DNA from: Cognataquiflexum rubidum
GTDB lineage: Bacteria; Bacteroidota; Bacteroidia; Cytophagales; Cyclobacteriaceae
Assembly: GCF_022538115.1 (NCBI RefSeq)
Contig: NZ_JAKZAL010000030.1
Location: forward strand, 1-47,570
DNA length: 47,570 bases
Direction of reading: 5' to 3'
The translations under genes were made by a program, and so were the position numbers. Shown one piece after another: positions 35,842 to 43,539 of this stretch. Under the pieces are notes generated by a model. That model searched no databases and had not been told where the DNA came from. It saw nothing but the letters and a program-made list of their open reading frames with translations. Each line of letters starts with the position of its first letter. Within the stretch, counting starts at the first letter, position 1.

Positions 35842-36924
35842 TTGAATAAATCAGTGTCTAAAAAAATCCTTTTTCTTCCCAAGTATCCCAGGATGGGGGC
35901 GAGCAGCCGGCTGCGGACTTATCAATTTTTACCTTCTTGGAAAAAGGCAGGTTATGAGGTCAAAGTTTCCCCTTTTTTCAATGAATTCTACCTTAAAGAA
36001 AAATACATCGGACAGGGGGTTACCAAAAGCAATGTGTTGGCAAGCTACCTGAACAGGTTTTGGATATTGATGGGTTTTTGGAAGTATGATTTGATTTGGG
36101 TTGAAAAGGAACTGTTTCCCTTTTTTCCAGCATGGGCAGAGTGGGTATTGTCAAAGTTGGGCAAAGGTTATGTGGTGGATTATGATGATGCGGTGTTTCA
36201 CCGTTATGACATGGCAAGGCGTCAGATAGTGAGGAAATGGTTGGGAAAAAAAATAGATGGGGTGATGCGCCATGCCAATATTGTTTGGGCAGGGAATTCT
36301 TATTTGGGAAATTGGGCGACAAAGGCAGGGGCAAAAAGAGTAGTGATTTTACCTACTGTCATAGATCCTGAAAGGTATTCCATGAAGGAATACACTTCTT
36401 CATATCCAGTTGTGGTAGGATGGATAGGTTCGCCTACCACCCTGAAGTATCTCAATGAGATCAGGCCTATCTTGGAGAAATTAAGCAAAGAATTGGATGT
36501 GTTGATTCAAGTGGTGGGGGGAAATAGGGATTGGAAGTTTGATGGGAAATTGAATTTGATCCCATGGACAGAAGAAGGGGAGGTATCTGCTATCCAAGGG
36601 ATGGATATCGGTGTGATGCCATTACCGGATGATCCATGGGAGAAAGGGAAATGTGCTTACAAGCTGATCCAATATATGGCTTGTGGCTTGCCTGTCGTGG
36701 CATCTCCTGTTGGGATGAATGTGGATGTAGTTGTTCATGGCGAAAATGGATTTTTGGCCAAGACACAGGAAGAGTGGTATGGCTATCTCAAAATGTTAAT
36801 TTTGGATGGGGAGTTGAGAAGGGAAATGGGAGGGAAGGGGTTTGAGTTGGTTAAGGAGCGGTTTACTGTGGAGGGGAATTTTGAATTGATTTTAAAAGAA
36901 TTAAGAATTTTGAATGAAGAGTGA
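35842..36924 (+). CDS. GT4-type glycosyltransferase
   Basis: The 360-residue GT-B protein starts SKKILFLPKYPRMGASSRLRTYQFLPSW from a TTG at 35842. YDLIWVEKELFPFFPAWAEWVL and YVVDYDDAVFHRYD are characteristic of one GT4 subgroup of surface polysaccharide loci. VVGWIGSPTTLKYLNEIRPIL starts the donor domain and GKCAYKLIQYMACGLPVVASPVGMN contains the sugar-nucleotide contact. The classic E-x7-E is replaced here by KCAYKLIQYM, which is normal for this subgroup. The flanks are repeat regions on both sides. Confidence 0.9.
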   Translation: MNKSVSKKILFLPKYPRMGASSRLRTYQFLPSWKKAGYEVKVSPFFNEFYLKEKYIGQGVTKSNVLASYLNRFWILMGFWKYDLIWVEKELFPFFPAWAEWVLSKLGKGYVVDYDDAVFHRYDMARRQIVRKWLGKKIDGVMRHANIVWAGNSYLGNWATKAGAKRVVILPTVIDPERYSMKEYTSSYPVVVGWIGSPTTLKYLNEIRPILEKLSKELDVLIQVVGGNRDWKFDGKLNLIPWTEEGEVSAIQGMDIGVMPLPDDPWEKGKCAYKLIQYMACGLPVVASPVGMNVDVVVHGENGFLAKTQEEWYGYLKMLILDGELRREMGGKGFELVKERFTVEGNFELILKELRILNEE

Positions 36925-37262
36925 TTTTAGGCAGTGGAAGTAGACAGTGGTTTGAGAACCGAGAAACGAGAAACGAGAGCCGAGAAACGAGAAACGAGAA
37001 TAAGTCCGCAGTCTCAGGTAATAGTAGTGCCAAGTATTATGTACCAAGTACCAAGTACCAAGAAACGAGAGCCGAGAAACGATAATAAGTCGGCGAGTCT
37101 CAGTTTTCAGTCAACAGCTCCGAAAACAATTACAACAACTAGAACAATTACAACAACTAGAACAATTATAACCACTAGAACAATTACAACCACTTGAAAG
37201 AGACCCTTCGTTCCTCAGGGTGACGCCGATAAACAAATCACCAAATAACCATTTAACCCACA
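36925..37262. repeat. GAGAAACGAGAAACGAGAGCC and ACAACTAGAACAATTACAAC repeats
   Basis: No gene. 36955-37085 consists of GAGAAACGAGA(A/G) words and GTACCAAGTACCAAG. 37120-37195 consists of four units of AACAATTACAACNACTAG. 37199-37228 is the reverse complement of the CACCCTGAGGAACGAAGGG repeat found at 6944, 7088, 46070 and 46140. The family is in opposite orientation to the copies at 6885 and 45995. Confidence 0.8.
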
Positions 37263-38483
37263 TTGAATAAGTCAAAGAACCTTCTTTTTGTAACCTGGGA
37301 TTCGGAAAGTACGAATTACCTGGAATCCTTGTTTTTTCCGATTTTTAAGGGATTGCAGGAAAAAGGGGGTATCCGTGTGCATGTAATGCAATTTTCCTGG
37401 GCAAGTCAAATAGAAGTTCAGCGGCTGACTGATTTGGCTGCTTCCCTTGATATCACTTATATCCAACACCCGATCCACCGCAAACCGGTGGCTTCCATCG
37501 GGGCGTTTTGGTCAATTTATCAGGGTACTTTTTACATCAAGCGGTATATTCAAGAGCATCAAATCGAAATCTTGATGCCCCGGTCGACTATGCCTGCGAT
37601 GATGGTCAATAGACTTTGGGCTTGGCTTCGCAGACAACCTATTTCTTTGGTTTTTGATGCAGACGGTTTTCCTTTAGAGGAGCGGGTGGACTATGTGGGA
37701 TTGGATCCCATGGGAAGACAGTACCGGTTTTTAAAAAATGAAGAGAAGAAGATTCTCCACCGTTCACATAAAGTGTTGACAAGATCAAAAAGGGCAATGG
37801 AAATCCATTTGGCAAACATTGGTATTTCACAGCGTGATAAATTTTGTGTAGTAGGAAATGGGCGTGACAGCAAGATTTTTCAACCCGACCTTGAAAGCCG
37901 GTTGAGGATCCGTCAGGAGTTGGGGATTATGGATAAGGACTTGTTGTGGGTTTATACCGGAACTGTTGGTCCCCAATATATGGTAGATGAGATGTTGAGG
38001 TTGTTTGAAAAACACCATTTGGCTCATCCAAACTCAAAATTTCTGATTTTGACACGGAATCCCGGTTATGTGGAAGAAAGGATTCCCAGCAACCTCCAAA
38101 ATTTTGTTGTCATCAAGAATGGGGCGTATTCAGAAATTCCATTTTACCTGTCTGCAGCTGACTTGGGTCTGAGTTTAAGGAAATCTGCACCTAGTCTTGC
38201 AGGGATTGCTCCTATCAAGCTTGGAGAATATTTTTTGTGTGGTTTGCCTGTCATTGCCTCATCAGGAGTGGGCGACACGGAGGAAATGCTGAAGGATAAG
38301 GATTTTTGTTTTCTTATGGATTCCTCCGGCGATGAGTTGTTTACGGTTCGGTTTCAGGAATGGATTGGGGGATTGACCAAGTTGGATAAAGGGAAAATCA
38401 GGGATTTTGGGATGGAGAGGTTTAGTCTTGAGAAGAGTGTGGAGAGTTATTTGGTAATGTTGAATGATAAAAAAAGAATGTAG
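37263..38483 (+). CDS. GT4 family glycosyltransferase
   Basis: The 406-residue GT-B protein starts at TTG 37263 (MNKSKNLLFVTWDSEST). It has TYIQHPIHRKPVASIGAFWSIYQG, ILMPRSTMPAMMVNRLWAW, LVFDADGFPLEERVDY, VLTRSKRAMEIHLANIG, VVGNGRDSKIFQP, VYTGTVGPQYMVDEML and a donor-binding region SAPSLAGIAPIKLGEYFLCGLPVIASSGVGDTEEML. It directly precedes the polymerase-like gene at 38509, mirroring the order at 32400-34769. The base composition is richer in GC than in the central genes. Confidence 0.9.
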   Translation: MNKSKNLLFVTWDSESTNYLESLFFPIFKGLQEKGGIRVHVMQFSWASQIEVQRLTDLAASLDITYIQHPIHRKPVASIGAFWSIYQGTFYIKRYIQEHQIEILMPRSTMPAMMVNRLWAWLRRQPISLVFDADGFPLEERVDYVGLDPMGRQYRFLKNEEKKILHRSHKVLTRSKRAMEIHLANIGISQRDKFCVVGNGRDSKIFQPDLESRLRIRQELGIMDKDLLWVYTGTVGPQYMVDEMLRLFEKHHLAHPNSKFLILTRNPGYVEERIPSNLQNFVVIKNGAYSEIPFYLSAADLGLSLRKSAPSLAGIAPIKLGEYFLCGLPVIASSGVGDTEEMLKDKDFCFLMDSSGDELFTVRFQEWIGGLTKLDKGKIRDFGMERFSLEKSVESYLVMLNDKKRM

Positions 38484-38508
38484 AATTCTGAATTCTTAAT
38501 GCAGAATA

Positions 38509-39705
38509 ATGGGAATTGAGGTGATGGGGGTGGAAATGGTATTAATTTTTGGGCTACTCGTATTGTTGCTTTGGGTGAATGTGAGGCTGGGTAGAAAGAT
38601 CGGTTTTTCCAAAATGCAGATGAATATTCTGCAGGTCCTTTGCATTTATCATTTTCTGTTTTCCTTTGTTTTTAACTATTACCTTCAGAAAAACGGCGGT
38701 GATGCCATACGTTATTGGGAACTGACTGCTGACATATCCCAAAACCCCGTTTCTTGGATGGACTATTGGGGAAGCAGGACTTTTTTTATCCAATGGCTCA
38801 ACTATATCCCTTCCAAGGTTTTGGGGTTGGGATTTTTGTTTGGCAATGTCCTTTATGCATTTATTTCCTTTTTGGGGATTAGGGAGATCTATCTGGTAGC
38901 GGTAAAATATTGTCCTGAAACCTCTTCCAAATGGATACAGATTGGTTGGTTGGGTTTGTTTTTCCTTCCCAATCTTCATTTTTGGTCAGCAGGAGTTGGC
39001 AAGGAAGCCCTATTGGTATTGGGGATGGGATGGGCTGTGAAAGGCATGGGGGATTTGCCGAGGCACTGGATATTTTTGGCGTTGGGGGTGCTGCTTTCTT
39101 TTTGGGTACGTCCTATTGCAGGAGTGGTTTTGGGTGGAGTGGCGTGGGTTTATTTATTGTCTCAACCCGGGATATCCTTTCCAGCAAAGTCAGCTGTCAG
39201 TATTTTGGTAGTGGCGGTTGGAATTTTGGCATTGAACAGGGTATTCATCTCCATGCATTTGGAGGAATATTCTTTAGAGGCGGTTGTGCAATTTATTGCC
39301 GGGCAACAGGAGTTTTTGAGGGGATTTGGGGCCGGTTCGGAGGTCAACATGGAGGAATATGGCTGGGGACAAAAGTTATGGACGTTTTTTTTCAGGCCTT
39401 TCTGGCATGAAGTCAGGGATTTTTGGGATTTGGCGGCAGTGGTGGAAAACAGCTTGGCCTTAGTTTTATTGATTGGGTTGGTTTTGGGTCAGGTGTATGC
39501 CTGGTATAAGAAAATAAGGTTATCTATCCCGGGGGTGTTTTATGCAGGGTTGGCTGTGATGGTGTTGATGGGGGTGGTGTATGCCTTGACGCTGAATAAT
39601 CTGGGGATAATGGTGAGGATGAAGAGTACGTATATGGTTTTTCTTTATCTTTTTTCAATTTATGGCTTGGGAACTTTCAAAGTTCAATCGGTAAAAAGTA
39701 ACTAG
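38509..39705 (+). CDS. Polytopic membrane protein, candidate Wzy-type polymerase (paralogue of 33522)
   Basis: The 398-residue protein has about ten hydrophobic helices. Compared with the protein at 33522 it conserves GGDAIRYW (63-70), IPSKVLGL (100-107), FGNVLYAFISFLGIR, LPNLHFWSAGVGKE (153-166), the RPFWHE loop (RPLFID in the other) and LNNLGIMVRMKSTYM near the end. Sequence identity is moderate, so the pair diverged long ago or has different substrates. The start ATG at 38509 gives a short polar N-terminus. A polymerase or ligase role is inference from topology and GT4 neighbour. Confidence 0.7.
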   Translation: MGIEVMGVEMVLIFGLLVLLLWVNVRLGRKIGFSKMQMNILQVLCIYHFLFSFVFNYYLQKNGGDAIRYWELTADISQNPVSWMDYWGSRTFFIQWLNYIPSKVLGLGFLFGNVLYAFISFLGIREIYLVAVKYCPETSSKWIQIGWLGLFFLPNLHFWSAGVGKEALLVLGMGWAVKGMGDLPRHWIFLALGVLLSFWVRPIAGVVLGGVAWVYLLSQPGISFPAKSAVSILVVAVGILALNRVFISMHLEEYSLEAVVQFIAGQQEFLRGFGAGSEVNMEEYGWGQKLWTFFFRPFWHEVRDFWDLAAVVENSLALVLLIGLVLGQVYAWYKKIRLSIPGVFYAGLAVMVLMGVVYALTLNNLGIMVRMKSTYMVFLYLFSIYGLGTFKVQSVKSN

Positions 39706-40140
39706 GTTCTCTGGAAAACACGAATGCTTTGAATAGTAATTATTAATCTCATTCCAAGTTTTGACGCTTTAAAGGTTTATCAAAAGTCTTTTATATAGCT
39801 ACTTTTTTTCTTGACAAAAAAAGTAGCCAAAAAAGTCAAGACGGCAGAATCCTATCCACGCACAAGGCCTGTGCCGGCCCGGTCCGCCGTCATTCCTCCC
39901 CACCTCAAACATAGGAGATTCTGTTTTAATTATATTATTTCGCGTTTTGTCAGTTATGTGCAACAATGTCTGTATGCATATTCATAGATATTGTTTCAGA
40001 AATTTAAGTTTTGTCTCGCGATTCTGGGTTTGGGGGAAAAGTTTGAGAAACATTATGGATATGGTGAGGATACATAAATATTAATGAATAAATCCTATCA
40101 TTGTAATCTTTAAGAATAAGCGGTAATTAATAAAATTTCT
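39706..40140. other. Gene-free gap with dispersed repeat
   Basis: 435 bases between the polymerase-like gene and the deacetylase gene without coding signal. It includes the second copy of the 105-bp repeat (39797-39901). 39902-40140 is AT-rich with nothing I can name; it must hold the leader of the deacetylase gene, but no clear promoter can be placed. Confidence 0.65.
39797..39901 (+). repeat. 105-bp dispersed repeat, copy 2
   Basis: Nearly identical to 232-336, same orientation. The 12-bp perfect inverted repeat is at 39798-39809 / 39816-39827 with a six-base loop (CTTGAC instead of CTTGGC). The GC-rich part after it is conserved with only a few changes. Confidence 0.82.
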
Positions 40141-41127
40141 TTGCTTTTGGAAGGGCCTATTTTTACTATTTCGTTGGATTTTGAACTCCACTGGGGCAGG
40201 TTTGATAAATATCCTGTGGAGAAGTACCTTTCCTATTATTCGGAGACTAGAAAAGTCATTCCCAAAATCCTTGAGCTGTTTGAAAAATATGGGGTGCACG
40301 CCACTTGGGCAGCCGTGGGTGGATTGATGGCTGAAAATGTAGAAGAATGGAGGCATTATTCGCCCAAGGTTTTGCCGTCCTACGAGGACAAGGGATTTTC
40401 GGCCTACTCCTGGTTGGATTCCCAAAAAGAGATTTTTCCTGAAACATTGTTTGCACCCCAATTGGTCAAGGAAATTTTGCTTACCAAAGGACAGGAATTG
40501 GGTTGCCATACCTATGCCCATTATTATACCTGCGAAAAGGGTCAAGAATTAGCACAGTTTAGGGCGGATTTGAAGGCTGCCCAAAATCTGGCCGAACAAA
40601 AATTCAATACGAAGCTAGAGAGTCTGGTTTTTCCAAGAAACCAATATGACCCGCAAGTGCTGCAGGTGGCTTGGGAGGAGGGTTTTAAAACCTTGCGTTC
40701 CAATCCGGCAGACTGGTTTTGGAAACATACTGAGGAAAGGAGTTTTGTGAAAAGGTTGTTCCGGACAGGGGATACCTTGATCCCGTTGGGAAAGGATAGT
40801 TTTTATCCTTTGCCTGAGGCAAATGCTGATGAAGGGCCTGTTTTGCTCCCTACCTCAAGGTTGCTCCGTCCTTATGTAGGCAACAGGATAAGTCACCTGC
40901 AGCGGTTTTCACGGATCAAATCGGAGATGCAAAGAACTGCCGAAAAGGGGATGGTGTATCACTTGTGGTGGCATCCGCACAATTTTGGTCACTTTCCCGA
41001 ACAAAATCTGCAGTACTTGGAGGAATTGTTGGTTTTCTTTGAGGGGCTTAGAGAAGAGTATGGGATGAAATCATTGAATATGAAGGAAACGGCGGAATTG
41101 GTGAGGGGATTTGGAATGGAGAGGTAA
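40141..41127 (+). CDS. Polysaccharide deacetylase (NodB-homology) family protein
   Basis: The 328-residue protein has the carbohydrate esterase 4 core: FTISLDFELHWGR (D13 is the expected catalytic/metal aspartate), HATWAAVGGLM, ELGCHTYAHYYTCE with H123-x3-H127 as metal ligands, and a late VYHLWWHPHNFGH with the catalytic-type histidine. FEL-HWG in the first motif and LVFPRNQYDP are typical of a Bacteroidota subgroup. No signal peptide, so it probably acts in the cytoplasm or on a lipid-linked intermediate. The start is TTG at 40141. It is the last gene before the large repeat region. Confidence 0.88.
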   Translation: MLLEGPIFTISLDFELHWGRFDKYPVEKYLSYYSETRKVIPKILELFEKYGVHATWAAVGGLMAENVEEWRHYSPKVLPSYEDKGFSAYSWLDSQKEIFPETLFAPQLVKEILLTKGQELGCHTYAHYYTCEKGQELAQFRADLKAAQNLAEQKFNTKLESLVFPRNQYDPQVLQVAWEEGFKTLRSNPADWFWKHTEERSFVKRLFRTGDTLIPLGKDSFYPLPEANADEGPVLLPTSRLLRPYVGNRISHLQRFSRIKSEMQRTAEKGMVYHLWWHPHNFGHFPEQNLQYLEELLVFFEGLREEYGMKSLNMKETAELVRGFGMER

Positions 41128-41480
41128 TAATGAAGAGTGTTTGTAAGTGGTAAGAGGGTTTGGAATGGTGAATTAATAATGATGAATGATTGGGAATGGT
41201 AAATGGTAAGAGGGTTTGGAATGGTGAATTAATAATGATGAATGTTTTGAAAGTGGTAAGAGGTGGAAGGTTTTGGAATGCTGAATTATGAATTAATAAT
41301 GAAGGGGTATTTGAAGAAATTGGGGTTGAGGTTGAATGGGTGAGCGGTAATTAATCCGAAGGTAACATTGGGATAACATGAGATGGATATTTGTTAATAG
41401 GGATTGTTTTATTGAATATTGAAAAAATCATATAAGTAGAAAAATAGGTCTGAAATAAAGAAATATATTAATGGAATTTA

Positions 41481-41511
41481 AAAAAATACCCTGATCAGGG
41501 TATTTTTTTTT
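41481..41511. terminator. Palindromic terminator
   Basis: AAAAAATACCCTGATCAGGGTATTTTTT is perfectly self-complementary, with AT runs on both sides, so it could terminate in either direction. The plus-strand T run (41502-41511) is longer. It is 354 bases after the deacetylase gene and is probably not its immediate terminator. Confidence 0.8.
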
Positions 41512-42049
41512 GTTTGGTCTTTATTTACTTTTGGTTCGGGTGATTAAGCGATTTTTAGCATTGATTTTTTATCGAAAGATTTCTAAACTAGGTAGGGATT
41601 GTCAAAAGAAGATTTTTTAGCCCTACTTTATTTTTCTTTTACCGCCAAGGGCGCGAAGGTTTCGCAAAGGGGAGCAATTAACTTACCACAGAGGGCACAG
41701 GGGGCGCAGAGAAGACATTCTGAGAGCCTCTACGCGTGAGGAATTTTTTCTTTAACCGCAATAGACGCTAAGGTTTCGCAAAGGGGCGCAAGGAGAGAAT
41801 TCTCATTCAACCTTCATCCTTTTTTGTTTCTCCTTTTTCTCTATGGTGATTAATTTATTCGTTTGATTACCACTGAGGGCACAGAGGGCACAGAGTTTTT
41901 GTTATTTATTGGTTAGAGCCCTGAAGGGGCGGGATATCAAAGGGATGGGAGAAGCCCATCCATAGAAGTGTGGTGGATTCTCTCGAGCCCTGAAGGGGCG
42001 GGATAATTTCTTCGTCAAGTTTCGCCCTTTCAGGGCTGATTGGAACTCA

Positions 42050-42545
42050 CCGCAATGGACGCTAAGGGGAGCAATTAACTTACCACTGAGGGCACAGGGG
42101 GCACGGAGAAAAGATCCGAAGGCCAACCGATCCCGTTATCCTGCTTCTCCAGAAGCTGGATCTAATTTTTTTACCACCGAGCTCACCGCCGGCACAGAGA
42201 AATGATTCATCATCCTTCATCCTTTTTTGTTTCTCCTTTTTCTCTGCGGCTCTGCGTGAGGTGATTTTTTTTACCGCAATGGGCGCTAAGGTTTCGCAAA
42301 GGGACGCAAAGTGAGGTCAATGATATTACCACAGAGGGCACAGGGGGCACGGAGAAAAGATCCGAAGGCCAACCGGTCCCGTTATCCTGCTTCTCCAGAA
42401 GCTGGATCTAATTATTTGCCACCGAGGGCACAGAGAAAAGATTCATCATCCTTCATCCTTTTTCCTTCATCCTTTTTTGTTTCTCCTTTTTCTCTGCGGC
42501 TCAGCGTGAGATGATTTTTTTTTTACCGCAATGGGCGCTAGTGTT
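42050..42545 (+). repeat. Tandem duplication, period 246 bp
   Basis: The segment around TCCGAAGGCCAACCG(A/G)TCCC at 42115 returns at 42361, and the following GTTATCCTGCTTCTCCAGAAG, CATCCTTCATCCTTTTTTG and TTTCTCCTTTTTCTCTGCGGC words recur in the same order. The units differ by scattered substitutions and small indels. A shorter third partial unit is at about 41685-41760. Confidence 0.75.
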
Positions 42546-42661
42546 TCGCAAAGGGATTGATAATTCACCACAGAGCACACAGAGGGCACAGAGGGCAAAA
42601 TTCATTCAGCATTCTTAGAGGGAACAGCGTCCATTCAGCATTTTGAATTCATAATTTTTCA

Positions 42662-42695
42662 TTTGTCTAATATTTACTTTATTTATTTATATTTG
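42662..42695 (+). promoter_or_regulatory. Bacteroidota-type promoter of wza-wzc
   Basis: TTTG at 42662-42665 and TATATTTG at 42688-42695 match the -33 and -7 elements (TTTG and TAnnTTTG) with 22 bases between them, within the known range for this phylum. The predicted start of transcription is around 42702, giving a leader of about 20 bases before the ATG at 42724. Confidence 0.65.
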
Positions 42696-42723
42696 AAGCC
42701 TTATCGACACCCGCTTAGTATTT

Positions 42724-43539
42724 ATGAAGCAACTTACCCTCTGGATTGTTTTTTTACTTTTAGCAGTTTCCTGTATCAGCAACAAAAGGATCACCTACCT
42801 CCAAAATCTTCCTGAGAATGAACCCATTGAATTGGATCAGTTTATTCCCTTTGCAGAAGTGGAGTACAGGTATATCCTACAGCCCTTTGATATTGTAGAC
42901 ATTGATTTTGCTTCTTCCAATGAGGAGCTGACCAAGGCATTTGAATTTCAGGGATCGAGGAATATGAGGGGCGGCGGAGGAGGAATGGGCGGTGGGGCCG
43001 GAGATATCTTTTACTTTACAGGGTATTCTCTCGATCAGGAGGGATATATTCTTTTGCCGAAGATCGGGAGGTTGAAAATAGCAGGACTGAGTGAGGAAGA
43101 GGCAAGGGTCAAGGTTCAGGAGGAAATCAGGGCCTATTTCAAAGAAGAGGTTTTTGTGAAGCTCAGAATAGGAGGGATCCGTTTTACTGCCATGGGAGAA
43201 TTCAATGGTGGAGGTCCCATGGTGATTATGAAAAACAGGGCCACCATTTTTGACGCCATTTCCATGGCCGGTGAATCCAATATCCTGGCGAGAAAGAACA
43301 AACTGTTTTTGATCAGGCAATATGATGGGGGAACCAAAATCCATCAGATCAATCTGAATGACCGGGCTTTGTTGGCCTCCCCGTTTTATTTTATCCAACC
43401 CAATGACATCCTCTATTTGGAGCCTATGAAAATCAGGCAATATGGTAATGCAAACAACTTGTCTGCCTCTTTGGGATTGATCATTTCAGTAACTTCCTCC
43501 ATCATTTTGATTTTCGCATTAATCAGAGGCAATATATGA
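42724..43539 (+). CDS. wza: Polysaccharide export lipoprotein (Wza-like)
   Basis: The 271-residue protein has a lipoprotein signal peptide (LLLAVSC, lipobox Cys17), the Poly_export domain (YRYILQPFDIVDIDFASSN, SLDQEGYILLPKIGRLKIAGLSEEEA) and an SLBB-like segment (FTAMGEFNGGGPMVI ... IFDAISMAGES), then a single C-terminal hydrophobic helix (about 246-268). This short form is standard in Bacteroidota. A Gly/Met-rich insert (RGGGGGMGGGAGD, about residue 81-93) interrupts the domain and is unusual. It forms an outer-membrane channel with the kinase encoded next. The stop overlaps the next start (ATGA). Confidence 0.93.
   Translation: MKQLTLWIVFLLLAVSCISNKRITYLQNLPENEPIELDQFIPFAEVEYRYILQPFDIVDIDFASSNEELTKAFEFQGSRNMRGGGGGMGGGAGDIFYFTGYSLDQEGYILLPKIGRLKIAGLSEEEARVKVQEEIRAYFKEEVFVKLRIGGIRFTAMGEFNGGGPMVIMKNRATIFDAISMAGESNILARKNKLFLIRQYDGGTKIHQINLNDRALLASPFYFIQPNDILYLEPMKIRQYGNANNLSASLGLIISVTSSIILIFALIRGNI

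Larger units (their letters stand above)
41128..42723. repeat. 1.6-kb repeat region before wza
   Basis: No gene. 41140-41310 is AATGGTGAATTAATAATGATG repeat. 41481-41511 is a palindromic terminator. 41640-42600 is made of CACAGAGGGCACAGGGGGCAC and CGCTAAGGTTTCGCAAAGG words. It contains two GCCCTGAAGGGGCGGGATA hairpin units (about 41920 and 41986) with an inverted partner (TTTCGCCCTTTCAGGGCT, 42019). A tandem duplication of period 246 bp covers about 42050-42545. The promoter of wza lies at its right end. Confidence 0.8.

Noticed and set aside
41918-42036. GCCCTGAAGGGGCGGGAT units as a possible attachment site or REP/RAYT system
   Set aside because: They are hairpin repeats in both orientations, but no transposase, integrase or RAYT gene is present in the window.
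42311-42514. 67-codon frame in the 246-bp duplication
   Set aside because: Made of repeat words only, and not preserved in the other unit.
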